Positions 43,288 to 51,971 of a stretch of DNA of 64,000 nt are shown piece by piece (positions within the stretch are counted from its first letter, which is position 1; each line of letters opens with the position of its first letter). The position numbers and the translations under genes are program-made. The notes under the pieces are model-generated. The model was not told the DNA's origin and made no database searches. It saw only the letters and a list, made by a program, of their open reading frames with translations. This DNA is from Duganella margarita (GTDB lineage: Bacteria; Pseudomonadota; Gammaproteobacteria; Burkholderiales; Burkholderiaceae_D), in contig NZ_WWCS01000005.1 of NCBI RefSeq assembly GCF_009857535.1, positions 355,677-419,676 on the forward strand. The letters are read 5' to 3'.

Positions 43288-44858
43288 GCGATGCTCCGTG
43301 TAGGTTGGGCAGGCGATTCGATGTAGGCGGCCGGCGCGGTGGAAGTGGAGGAGGCGGCGGGCGTGGCGCCGTCGGGCAGGGCGAGGCGCAGGACTTCGGT
43401 TTCGTTGGCGTCTGCGCGCGACAGTTCGCCGCAGATGGCGCCTTCGCGCATGACGATCACGCGGTCGGCGATGCCCAGCACTTCCGGCAGTTCGCTCGAC
43501 ACGACAATCACGCAGCAACCGCGTTCCGCCACTTCATGGATGATGCGGTAGATATCGTTCTTGGCGCCGACGTCGATGCCGCGTGTCGGCTCATCGAGTA
43601 TCAGCACCTTCAGCCCCGGCTCCGCCAGCCAGCGCGCCAGAATCACCTTCTGCTGATTGCCGCCGGAGAGCAAACGAATCTCCTGCTGGCGATTGGGCGT
43701 CTTGATGCGCAAACGGGCGATGAATTCATCCGCCAGCGCCGCCTCGCGCTTGTGACGCAGGAACACACCGCCAAGCAAATCATTGCGGCGCACGCTGATG
43801 TTGATATTCTCAGCTACCGACGCCGTGGCAAGAATGCCTTGCTCCTTGCGGTCCTCCGGGCATAGCACAATGCCGGCGGCAATCGCATCGGCCGGGCCGC
43901 CGGTGGCGACAGGCGCGCCGTCCAGCAGCACCGTGCCCGCAGTACGCGCATCGGCGTTGTACAACAGACGCATTAACTCGCTGCGTCCCGCACCCACCAG
44001 GCCGAAGAAGCCCAGCACCTCGCCGCCATGCACGCTGAAGCTTTGCGGGCCTTTCACATGTTTGCCACCCAGGCCCTGTACCTGCAGGCGCGCTGGCGTG
44101 TGCGGACGTTCGCGGTAATCGTAGATATCGCTCAGCTCACGGCCCACCATATCGCTGATCAGCCGATCGCGCGGCACGTCGGCCATCACATCATGCGTGA
44201 CGATCTTGCGGCCGTCGCGGAAGATGGTGCAGGCGTCGCACAGCTCATACAACTCTTCCAGCCGGTGCGAAATGTAGATCAGCGTGCGGCCATCGGCACG
44301 CAGCTCTTTCACCAAGCGGAACAGGATTTCAGTCTCGCGGTGCGACAGCGAGGAAGTAGGCTCGTCGAACGCGATTACCTGCGCGTCCTGCATGATGGCT
44401 TTGCAGATCTCCACCATCTGCCGCTGCGCAATCGACAGGTCGGCCAGCCGCGCGGCCGGCGACAGGTCTACGCCGATGGCGGCCAGCTTCTCCGCCACGA
44501 TGCGGTGCGCGCGCGCCTTGTCGAGAAAGCCGAAGCGCGTCGGCATGCGGCCCAGCAGCACATTCTCGGCCACAGTCAGTTCGGGCACATACTGCAATTC
44601 CTGATGGATGATGGCGACACCGGCGCGGATCGCATCCTTGGCGCTGGTGAAGTGGCGCTCCTGCCCATTCACCAGCAGGCGGCCGCCATCCGGTTTGTAC
44701 TGGCCGCCGAGGATCTTCAGCAGCGTTGACTTGCCCGCGCCATTCTCGCCCAGCAGCCCATGCACCTGACCGGCGTGGGCTGCGAAGCTCACACCGTTCA
44801 GCGCCTTCACGCCGGGGAAGAATTTGCAGACCTGGTCGAATTCCAGATATGCGGCCAT
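43284..44858 (-). CDS. araG: Sugar ABC transporter ATPase (AraG-like)
   Basis: This double ATPase energises sugar import. The first half has Walker [10 protein letters not shown], signature [11 protein letters not shown] and Walker [13 protein letters not shown]; the second half has the altered loop [10 protein letters not shown], signature [15 protein letters not shown] and Walker [13 protein letters not shown]. The opening [18 protein letters not shown] sequence (here [20 protein letters not shown]) matches AraG. It is 524 residues; the last 25 are a low-complexity Ala/Ser/Thr tail. It lies two bases after araF. Confidence 0.94.
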   Translation of the reverse strand: MAAYLEFDQVCKFFPGVKALNGVSFAAHAGQVHGLLGENGAGKSTLLKILGGQYKPDGGRLLVNGQERHFTSAKDAIRAGVAIIHQELQYVPELTVAENVLLGRMPTRFGFLDKARAHRIVAEKLAAIGVDLSPAARLADLSIAQRQMVEICKAIMQDAQVIAFDEPTSSLSHRETEILFRLVKELRADGRTLIYISHRLEELYELCDACTIFRDGRKIVTHDVMADVPRDRLISDMVGRELSDIYDYRERPHTPARLQVQGLGGKHVKGPQSFSVHGGEVLGFFGLVGAGRSELMRLLYNADARTAGTVLLDGAPVATGGPADAIAAGIVLCPEDRKEQGILATASVAENINISVRRNDLLGGVFLRHKREAALADEFIARLRIKTPNRQQEIRLLSGGNQQKVILARWLAEPGLKVLILDEPTRGIDVGAKNDIYRIIHEVAERGCCVIVVSSELPEVLGIADRVIVMREGAICGELSRADANETEVLRLALPDGATPAASSTSTAPAAYIESPAQPTRSIA

Positions 44859-44860
44859 GG

Positions 44861-45832
44861 CTACTGGCCCATCGCTTTGCGGACCTCGGCCTGATTGGCG
44901 CGGGTCATCAACATCCCTTTGGTGAGCACTTCAGCCGGCGGCGTGGCTTTGCCGGTGATCCAGTTGTATAAATTGACGGAGGTCTGGTAGCCGTGTTCTT
45001 TGGCGCTGATCATCACCGAGCCAAAGAAGCCGGTCGGCTGCGGTTTGTTCAATTCATTTTCAGCGGCCTTGGCGCCGCCGATGCCAATGCCGATCATATT
45101 ATCGGCCTTGATGCCGCGTCCTTCGGCTGCGCGCACGGCGCCCAGTACCGCTTCATCGTTCAGGCCCACCGCCACCCAGTGTTTGAACCTGGCGTTCTTG
45201 GTCAGCGCGATGTTGGTGGCGTTGAAGGCGTTTTCGGTGTCGGTCTTGGCTTGGGGAGCGTCGATGATGTTTGCGGCCGGGAAGCCGGCGGCTTTCAGCG
45301 CATCGACTGCGCCGGTGGTGCGTTCCTTGCCGGTCGGGAGCTGGTCGTAGGCGACGCGGATCGCACCGACTTCCGCCATATTCCACTTGCGAGCCTTGAT
45401 TTCGGCGATGATGCCTTCGCCGACCTGCTTGCCGATCTGGTAGCCGGAAATGCCCATGTGGGGAATGGACTCAATCGGCTTGCCGCTGCCGTCGACCAGG
45501 CGGTCATCAACTGAAACGACTTTGAGGTTGTTGCGCTTGGCCGCGCGTTCGATGGCCTTGCCCAGCTTGACGTCCGGCGCGCAGATGACAAAACCCTGTG
45601 CCTTCTGCGCCGCCAGATTGTCGATGGCGGCCATGGTTTTTTCGCCGTTGGGGATGCCGATCTTCACCAGCGTGAAGCCTTTCTCCCTGGCGGCGACTTC
45701 CGCATAGCGCCACTCATCCTGGAACCACGGTTCCTCCGCCTGTTTGACGAGGAAGCCGATTTTTACGGGATCAGCGGCATGCGCCCAGGCCGCAGCGCAA
45801 AGCGCCGCAGCAACCAACAAAGTACGTTTCAT
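44861..45832 (-). CDS. araF: Periplasmic arabinose/galactose-binding protein (AraF-like)
   Basis: This is the periplasmic sugar receptor of the importer. A signal peptide ([19 protein letters not shown]) precedes a type I binding protein ([53 protein letters not shown]). The KQxEEPWFQ-type start and the NDE hinge are as in E. coli AraF, which binds L-arabinose and D-galactose. It is 323 residues. It lies 29 bases after the GH35 gene and two before araG. Confidence 0.94.
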   Translation of the reverse strand: MKRTLLVAAALCAAAWAHAADPVKIGFLVKQAEEPWFQDEWRYAEVAAREKGFTLVKIGIPNGEKTMAAIDNLAAQKAQGFVICAPDVKLGKAIERAAKRNNLKVVSVDDRLVDGSGKPIESIPHMGISGYQIGKQVGEGIIAEIKARKWNMAEVGAIRVAYDQLPTGKERTTGAVDALKAAGFPAANIIDAPQAKTDTENAFNATNIALTKNARFKHWVAVGLNDEAVLGAVRAAEGRGIKADNMIGIGIGGAKAAENELNKPQPTGFFGSVMISAKEHGYQTSVNLYNWITGKATPPAEVLTKGMLMTRANQAEVRKAMGQ

Positions 45833-45861
45833 ATCCTGTCTCCATTCGATTTATATCGTTA

Positions 45862-48438
45862 TTATGGGTTGATACTTATTTTGACACTGAGTTGATACAC
45901 TGGAATCACCGTCACACTGCGCACGGTTGCCATCTGCTTCGCGCCGCCGAAATCGGGGCGTGCCTCTTTTGGCAGGTAGATAGGCGCATCGGCGCGGAGC
46001 GGCAACACGGATACGGTCAGCGGCTGGTCCAGCAGCGCGGCTTGCTGACGCAGGCCAAACTGCCATTGATAGCCGCTGTAGTACCAGTCATCCAACATGC
46101 GGGTGCCTGCATACAGGCGGCCGATGTCGCCGACAAAGTCGATTTGCAGCAGTGCGTCGTCCAGGCCTTTCAGCTGCTCGCGCGGGACGTTGATCTTCCA
46201 TGCGCCGGCGGCCTTGAAGTTTTCCGGCGCCGGCTGGATGGCCGCCTTCGCGCTGCCGCCGATGACGACAGGCGCCGCTTCCTGCGCGCTGCGCGTTTGC
46301 GTGACAGTAGCCTTGATCTCGTGCGCCGGCAGCGTCGCTTCAAACGCCTGGAAGATGCCGTCGTTGCCGGCCGCGCGCAGGGCGACGGTGGCGGCAGGCG
46401 CATCCACAGCCGCATACGCGCCGGCGTTGGACGGCGCTGCCGCAGCCTTGGCCGCCGGCTTGGCGTTCCATGCCGCGCCGGTGGTGGTGGCCTTTGGCGC
46501 ATTCGCCAGCGCAGGATAAATCGCGAAGCGGAACTTGCTGTCGCCGACTGATCGCAGTTGCAGCGCGTTGCCGTCCACGTAGGCCTGGTCTGCACTGAGC
46601 AGCAGGCGCTGTTGGCCAGCCAGCTGCACCACGCTCAGTTGCTGCGATTGTTCCGCCGTCAGCACCACGATGGTCAGCGGACGCTTGCCGTCGCGCTGCA
46701 CGGTCACCGCCGCGCCGGCGCCAGGCTGCACGCCGGTGACCAGCGTGTGGCCGCCGCTGGTGGTCACTTGCGTGCCGCCTGCCGCCGTTACATGCGCGCC
46801 GGCGTCGAACGACAGCTCGACCGGCACGCCGGCATTGGCGCCGAACACCGCCACCAGGCCTGCCTTGCCCTGGTCCAGCAGCGTTAAAGGCTGGGCGGTG
46901 GCGTAATGCAGGTTAGTGCCGTCCAGGTCCAGGTTCAGCGGCCAGATGAAGTAGGCGCCATTAGCGATGTCCACCGGCTTGCTCGGCAGCGTGATGCTCT
47001 GGCCCGGCAGCTTGACGTTAAACTGCGTCGCGTTCTGCGTCGCCATCGGATACTGGCGTACGTGGTTGTTCACGAACAGGAAGCCGCGCTCACCTTCGCT
47101 GCGTACCGCAAAGCGCGCCGTGGTCAGGTCATCCGGCTTGTCCGGCGACACGTCCGGCTTGCGCACGGTCATCGGCGCCAGGCGCGAACCGAAGGCGCGC
47201 GTAAACAGATGGAATGGCCGCAGCTTCTCCAGCACCTTGCGCTGCTGGCCATCCGGGCCGAGTGGCGCCTGGAAGTCGTAGCTGATCATGGTGGTGTCGT
47301 TGTAGCCGCCACTGAGGGAGCTTTCTTCCATGCCGGTGCCGCCGAGGCTCAGCGGATTGCGGCCGCCGTGGAACATGTAGTAGCCCATCAGGTTGACGCC
47401 GGAGCCTAGCTGCACCGGCAGCATGGAGGCGATATCGTCGGCCGACACCACGGTGCGGCGGCGATACATGAACGGCAGGCCGGCGCCATATTCGGCGCCG
47501 AGGAAGGGCGTGACTTCCTTGTCGGTTTCGGCGGTGCCCGGCGCGTGGGCGGCGGTTTGCGCACCCAGGTCGCCGCTGACGCGGGTGTCGAAGCGGAATG
47601 CGTAGGTCTCTTTCGGCGGCAGCTCCTTGGTGCTCACGCCCCAAGGCTCGTCGGGATAGCCTCCGAACACCGGCGTCACTTCGCCGCTCGGATAGATGGT
47701 GCCATCCCAGCCGGTGACGGTGTAGTAGGGCACATCCATGCCCGCCTTCAGCGCCAGCTTTTTCAGCGCGGCGATATGTTCCGCGCCCTTGCCGGGACCG
47801 TCGATGTTGTATTCGTTTTCCAGCTGGACGCCGATCACATGACCGCCGTCTTTCCACAGCTGGCCTTTCAGCTGCTGGCCGATCTGCCCATACAGGCGCT
47901 CGACAAAGCGCATGTATTGCGGATCGTTGGAGCGGGTCGGCATGGCGTTGACCACCCAGTCCGGGAAACCGCCGAAGCGCACTTCCGCATGTGCCCAGGG
48001 GCCGACGCGGACTACGACATCCAGCCCGGCCTTGCCGGCCAGTTCGATGAAGTGGCGCAGGTCGCGGTTGCCGGACCAGTCGAACTTACCTTCCACTTCT
48101 TCGTGATGGTTCCACATGACGTAGCTGGCGACGATGTCGATGCCGGCCGCCTTCATCTTGCGCAGCTCCGCTTCCCATTGCGAGGCAGGCGTGCGGCTGT
48201 AGTGGAATTCGCCCATCACCGGCAGCCATGGGGCGCCGTTGCGGGTCAGGTAGCGGGCGTTGGCGCCGAGCGTGGCGCCATTCGGTGCGGTGGCTGTGCC
48301 GAGGCGCAGCGCGGCGTTGAGCGGGGCGGGCGTTGGGGCGCTGGCGTCGATGGACAACGTGCCGGCGCCGGCAAAGCCGGTGGCCAGCACGCTTGCCACC
48401 ACCGCCGCGCAGATGCGGAGGCGGGGCGCGATCACCAT
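45862..48438 (-). CDS. GH35 beta-galactosidase, exported
   Basis: This family GH35 retaining beta-galactosidase removes terminal beta-galactose from oligo- or polysaccharides. The acid/base is Glu about 209 in VQLENEYN and the nucleophile Glu about 316 in LGAEYGAG; the barrel opens [21 protein letters not shown]-terminal beta domains follow, including an Ala-rich linker around residues 640-690. A signal peptide is present ([18 protein letters not shown]). The ATG at 48438 overlaps the dgoD stop by seven bases. It is 858 residues. It supplies galactose to the AraFGH importer encoded next. Confidence 0.93.
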   Translation of the reverse strand: MVIAPRLRICAAVVASVLATGFAGAGTLSIDASAPTPAPLNAALRLGTATAPNGATLGANARYLTRNGAPWLPVMGEFHYSRTPASQWEAELRKMKAAGIDIVASYVMWNHHEEVEGKFDWSGNRDLRHFIELAGKAGLDVVVRVGPWAHAEVRFGGFPDWVVNAMPTRSNDPQYMRFVERLYGQIGQQLKGQLWKDGGHVIGVQLENEYNIDGPGKGAEHIAALKKLALKAGMDVPYYTVTGWDGTIYPSGEVTPVFGGYPDEPWGVSTKELPPKETYAFRFDTRVSGDLGAQTAAHAPGTAETDKEVTPFLGAEYGAGLPFMYRRRTVVSADDIASMLPVQLGSGVNLMGYYMFHGGRNPLSLGGTGMEESSLSGGYNDTTMISYDFQAPLGPDGQQRKVLEKLRPFHLFTRAFGSRLAPMTVRKPDVSPDKPDDLTTARFAVRSEGERGFLFVNNHVRQYPMATQNATQFNVKLPGQSITLPSKPVDIANGAYFIWPLNLDLDGTNLHYATAQPLTLLDQGKAGLVAVFGANAGVPVELSFDAGAHVTAAGGTQVTTSGGHTLVTGVQPGAGAAVTVQRDGKRPLTIVVLTAEQSQQLSVVQLAGQQRLLLSADQAYVDGNALQLRSVGDSKFRFAIYPALANAPKATTTGAAWNAKPAAKAAAAPSNAGAYAAVDAPAATVALRAAGNDGIFQAFEATLPAHEIKATVTQTRSAQEAAPVVIGGSAKAAIQPAPENFKAAGAWKINVPREQLKGLDDALLQIDFVGDIGRLYAGTRMLDDWYYSGYQWQFGLRQQAALLDQPLTVSVLPLRADAPIYLPKEARPDFGGAKQMATVRSVTVIPVYQLSVKISINP

Positions 48439-49580
48439 TCGGCAACGCTGCCGTCTGCGTGGCGCCATACCGGGTTGCGCCAGTCCGGCGCGTTCTTGGC
48501 GGCTTCAATGACGCGCTCTTCGTCCACTTCCACGCCCAGGCCTGGTTTCGGCAGCGGGTTGCAGTAGCCGTCGACGATCTTGAAGTCGTCCTTGTTGATC
48601 ACGTAGTCCAGCAGTTCGCCGCCCTTGTTGTAGTGGATGCCCATGCTTTGCTCTTGCAGCACGGCGTTGTACGACACGAAGTCCACTGCCAGGCAGGCCG
48701 CCAGCGCGACCGGGCCCAGTGGGCAGTGCGGCGCCAGCGTGATGTCGTAGGCTTCCGCCATCGAGGCGATCTTCAGGCACTCGGTGATGCCGCCGGCGTG
48801 CGACAGGTCCGGCTGCACGATCGACAGGCCGCCGGCCGCGAACACGTTCTTGAATTCGAAGCGCGAGTACATGCGCTCACCGGCGGCCAGCGGGATCGAG
48901 GTCATCTCGGCCAGGCGCGGATAGTATTCGGCCTGCTCGGCCAGCACCGGTTCTTCGACGAACAGCGGACGGAATTGTTCCAGCTCGCGTAGCAGGGTCT
49001 TGGCCATCGGCGCGGCCACACGGCCGTGGAAGTCCAGGCCGAATTCGATGGTGGTGCCGAAGGCTTCGCGGATTTCGGCCACGCGGCGCACGGCTTCGTC
49101 GACCTTGGCCGAGGTGTCCAGCATGCCCAGTTCTTCGGTGCCGTTCATCTTGAAGGTGTTGAAGCCGCCTTTTTGCAGCGTGCGGATTTGTTCGATGATG
49201 TCCGACGGACGGTCGCCGCCGACCCAGCTGTACATCTTCATGCGGTCGCGCACCAGGCCGCCCAGCAGTTCGTACACCGGCTTGCCCAGCACTTTGCCCT
49301 TGATGTCCCACAGCGCCTGGTCGATACCGGCGATTGCGCTCATCAGGATGGCGCCGCCACGGTAAAAGCCGGCGCGGTACATGGTCTGCCACAGGTCGTT
49401 GATACGGGCCGGGTCCTGGCCGATCAGATACGGCTCCATCTCCTGAACCGCAGTCTCCACGGTGCGGGCGCGGCCTTCGATGACCGGTTCGCCCCAGCCG
49501 ACGACGCCTTCATCGGTTTCGATTTTCAGCAGCATCCAGCGCGGTGGAACACGGTAGGTCGTCAGTTTAGTGATTTTCAT
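48432..49580 (-). CDS. dgoD: D-galactonate dehydratase
   Basis: It dehydrates D-galactonate to 2-keto-3-deoxygalactonate. This enolase-superfamily protein is very similar to E. coli DgoD throughout: [20 protein letters not shown] at the start, [17 protein letters not shown], metal ligands Asp in FGLDFHGRV, Glu in LFVEEPV and Glu in LAAGERM, the catalytic His in [10 protein letters not shown], and the end [11 protein letters not shown]. It is 382 residues, the same length. It is the first gene of the operon that continues with GH35 and araFGH, and is preceded by a palindromic operator candidate. Confidence 0.97.
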   Translation of the reverse strand: MKITKLTTYRVPPRWMLLKIETDEGVVGWGEPVIEGRARTVETAVQEMEPYLIGQDPARINDLWQTMYRAGFYRGGAILMSAIAGIDQALWDIKGKVLGKPVYELLGGLVRDRMKMYSWVGGDRPSDIIEQIRTLQKGGFNTFKMNGTEELGMLDTSAKVDEAVRRVAEIREAFGTTIEFGLDFHGRVAAPMAKTLLRELEQFRPLFVEEPVLAEQAEYYPRLAEMTSIPLAAGERMYSRFEFKNVFAAGGLSIVQPDLSHAGGITECLKIASMAEAYDITLAPHCPLGPVALAACLAVDFVSYNAVLQEQSMGIHYNKGGELLDYVINKDDFKIVDGYCNPLPKPGLGVEVDEERVIEAAKNAPDWRNPVWRHADGSVAEW

Positions 49581-49617
49581 AGGGTAAAGTCAGGATGGAG
49601 TTCGGGGAACAGACGCT

Positions 49618-49642
49618 CAGTCTAAAACGGCCGGCTAGACTG
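49618..49642 (-). promoter_or_regulatory. Palindromic operator candidate upstream of dgoD
   Basis: Perfect 7-bp arms, CAGTCTA (49618-49624) and TAGACTG (49636-49642), are separated by 11 bases, 38 bases before the dgoD ATG. The spacing of the half-sites is about 1.7 helical turns, common for dimeric regulators. The cognate regulator is unknown. Confidence 0.45.
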
Positions 49643-49675
49643 GAAATATGATTAATTCGCAGGGAGCCATATCAT

Positions 49676-49792
49676 TATCGGATAGCAGATCCGCGTCGTT
49701 CCCGCGTGGGCGGGAACCCATGCGGCGCTGGCCAGCCTGCATTCTATGGATTCCCGCCTGCGCGGGAATGACGTACTCGCAGCTATCCGATA
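49676..49792. repeat. REPIN-like doublet framed by an outer inverted repeat
   Basis: Two REP-like palindromes, GTTCCCGCGTGGGCGGGAAC (49698-49717) and ATTCCCGCCTGCGCGGGAAT (49750-49769), are in inverted orientation. An outer perfect 11-bp inverted repeat, TATCGGATAGC (49676-49686) and GCTATCCGATA (49782-49792), encloses them. The 117-bp unit can fold into one large hairpin. It sits between dgoD and the divergent SMP-30-like gene; the remaining bases to 49880 show no gene. Confidence 0.75.
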
Positions 49793-49880
49793 TCTGCATG
49801 GCTGGCGGCGCTTTATTCATAGCTGCGGCCGGCCGCCTTCCCTTAGACTTTCCGCTGTCGAAAACCGTTTCAGGACTCCT

Positions 49881-50807
49881 ATGAATGTAGCCACCCACGC
49901 AGCCACCCCGGTCGCTTCCACGCCCGGCATCATGCTGATCCGCGTGGGGCAGGCCGGCTGCGCGCTGCGTTGGGATGCCGTGCAGCAATGTTGGCGCTGG
50001 CCCGATCCGGTCGGCAGCCAATTGTATGCCTGGCCGGCGCCGCCCGCCATGCCGAGCGGCGTGCGTTTGCAGGAGAGCGCCTGCGTGATGGTGTGTTGCA
50101 GCTCCGGCCGCGTGCTGCTGGGGCTGGGCAAGCGGCTCGGCATGCTGGAATTGCCGCAGCCGGGCCAGCCGGTGCGCACCTTGCAGGCCCAGGTGCTGAT
50201 CACCATCGACGCCGCCGAACCGCGCACCGCCATCAGCGACGGCTGCACCGACCGCGATGGCAATTTCGTGTTTGGCACCGCCAATACCGCGCAGGACCAG
50301 CGGCCGATCGGCAGTTTCTACCAGTACTCGCAGCGCCACGGCTTGCGCCGGCTGGCCCTGCCGGCGGTGGTCAAGGCCGCCAGCATTGCCTTCAGCCCGG
50401 ACGGCAGCAAGATGATCTTCGCCGACGCCCTGCGCGGCGAGTTGATGCAATGCGATTACGACGCCGAGCGGGCCAAGGTCAGCGGTATGAAAACGTTTTC
50501 GGATCTGGTCGAGCGCGGCGCCGGCGCCGCCATCGCTGATAGTAAAGGCAACATCTGGAGCGTGCAGGGCGGCGCGCTGGTGCAGTACGGCAGCGCCGGC
50601 CAGGTATTGCGGCAGATTTCGCTGGCGCGCGAGGCCGCCGCCTCGGTGGCGTTCGGCGGCGAGGGGCTGCAGCAATTGCTGGTGCTCGGCGCGCAGGGCG
50701 GCCTGTACGGTTTGCCGCCCGATCTGGCCAACGGGCTGGCGCGGGGCGTCGCCGACAGCTTGTTTAATGATAGCGGTAGCGGTTCCACACCGGTTTCGCG
50801 CACGTGA
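49881..50807 (+). CDS. SMP-30/lactonase-like beta-propeller, degenerate metal site
   Basis: The blade pattern of SMP-30 lactonases is recognisable (ISDGCTDRDGNFVFGTANTA, ASIAFSPDGSKMIFADALRG, IADSKGNIWSVQGGALVQYG), 308 residues. The usual N-terminal metal Glu (EGPLW) is missing, the Asn of the ND motif is Ser (ISDGCTD) and the third ligand region is altered, so classical lactonase activity is doubtful. The ATG at 49881 has AGGA six bases upstream. It is divergent from dgoD and 58 bases before the LysR gene, so a role in galactose or arabinose metabolism or sensing is likely. Confidence 0.75.
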   Translation: MNVATHAATPVASTPGIMLIRVGQAGCALRWDAVQQCWRWPDPVGSQLYAWPAPPAMPSGVRLQESACVMVCCSSGRVLLGLGKRLGMLELPQPGQPVRTLQAQVLITIDAAEPRTAISDGCTDRDGNFVFGTANTAQDQRPIGSFYQYSQRHGLRRLALPAVVKAASIAFSPDGSKMIFADALRGELMQCDYDAERAKVSGMKTFSDLVERGAGAAIADSKGNIWSVQGGALVQYGSAGQVLRQISLAREAAASVAFGGEGLQQLLVLGAQGGLYGLPPDLANGLARGVADSLFNDSGSGSTPVSRT

Positions 50808-50865
50808 CGGTGATTGACGCTGGTCCAGCCCGCATTTATGATGGGCGATCAAACCAATCACCCTT

Positions 50866-51834
50866 ATGACTGATTCCCGCTCGGACCGCTTTGTTCGCTC
50901 CCACCTGAAAACCCGCCACCTGGTCTTGCTTGTCGAGCTGGGCCGGCATGGTTCCATCGCTCACGCAGCGCAAGCCGCCAACCTGACGCAGCCGGGCGCG
51001 TCCAAGTTGTTGGGCGAGCTGGAACACGCGCTGGGCGTGCAGCTGTTCGAGCGCCTGTCGCGCGGCGTGTCGCCAACCTGGTACGGCAAGGTGCTGATCC
51101 GCCGCGCCGGCGCGGCGCTGGCCGAGATGGATGCGGCGCACCAGGAAGTGATGGAGCTGCTGTCCGGCCTGCGCGGCCGCGTGGGCCTGGGCACGGTGCT
51201 GGCGCCGGCCACCGGCCTGGTGCCGAAAGCGATCAACCTGCTGAAGGCACGCCACGCGCGCGTGCATGTGGCGGTGACCATGTCGACCAGTAAAGTGCTG
51301 GTCGAGCGCCTGCGCAGCGGCGAACTGGATCTGGTGGTGGGCCGCATCCTCGATACCGAGGCCGCCGACGAACTCAATTTTGAACCGCTGACCGACGAGC
51401 CGCATGTGCTGATCGCGCGCGCCAGCCATCCGCTGATCGACCGCGCGGACCTGAAGCTGGAAGACCTGATGGAGCAGTGCTGGATCCTGCCGCCGGCCGG
51501 TTCCATCCTGCGCGATCGCCTGACCGCATTGTTTTTATCGCATGGGCTGGAGCAGCCGGCGGAAACTGTCGAAACGCTGGACATGCCGGTCGTCGCCAGC
51601 CTGCTGCTGAATAACGATATGGTGGTGGCGCTTCCAGTGGAAGCCGTGCAACCCTATATGGATGCTGGGCTGCTTAAAGCGCTGCCGTTCGATCTGGGCG
51701 TGAGCATGGATTCGTTCGGCATTGTGACGCGCAAGCGACACCAGCTCTCGCCTGGCGCGGACGCCATGCTGATCGCGCTGCGCGACGCCGCAGCCAGCAT
51801 CTATCCTCACTATCGCGCGCCAGCGCAGGCTTGA
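50866..51834 (+). CDS. LysR-family regulator (GbpR-like)
   Basis: The N-terminal winged HTH (residues about 10-70: KTRHLVLLVELGRHGSIAHA, AANLTQPGASKLLGELEHAL) is followed by a sugar- or acid-binding effector domain (RVGLGTVLAPATGLVPKAIN, SGELDLVVGRILD, CWILPPAGSILRDRL). It is 322 residues. Sequence style resembles GbpR-type regulators of galactose/arabinose uptake. It lies between the dgoD divergent gene and a TonB receptor-GH2 unit and is the probable regulator of the galactoside genes. No clear ribosome site precedes the ATG. Confidence 0.88.
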   Translation: MTDSRSDRFVRSHLKTRHLVLLVELGRHGSIAHAAQAANLTQPGASKLLGELEHALGVQLFERLSRGVSPTWYGKVLIRRAGAALAEMDAAHQEVMELLSGLRGRVGLGTVLAPATGLVPKAINLLKARHARVHVAVTMSTSKVLVERLRSGELDLVVGRILDTEAADELNFEPLTDEPHVLIARASHPLIDRADLKLEDLMEQCWILPPAGSILRDRLTALFLSHGLEQPAETVETLDMPVVASLLLNNDMVVALPVEAVQPYMDAGLLKALPFDLGVSMDSFGIVTRKRHQLSPGADAMLIALRDAAASIYPHYRAPAQA

Positions 51835-51847
51835 CTTGCAGCGTGAT

Positions 51848-51862
51848 ATACGAACTTGGTAT
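51848..51862. promoter_or_regulatory. LysR-type operator candidate, ATAC-N7-GTAT
   Basis: ATACGAACTTGGTAT is a 15-bp palindrome with one mismatch and fits the classical LysR T-N11-A format. It lies 14 bases after the LysR stop and about 110 bases upstream of the TonB receptor ATG, where a LysR activator site would be expected. Confidence 0.5.
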
Positions 51863-51971
51863 GGCCCGCGCTAAATAATCTATTGGTTTGAAAATAAACG
51901 TTTCGTTAGCATCCGGTTATCCGTCCAATCTTTAACAGAGACGGGACAAAGACAAACACTGGAGATGCACA

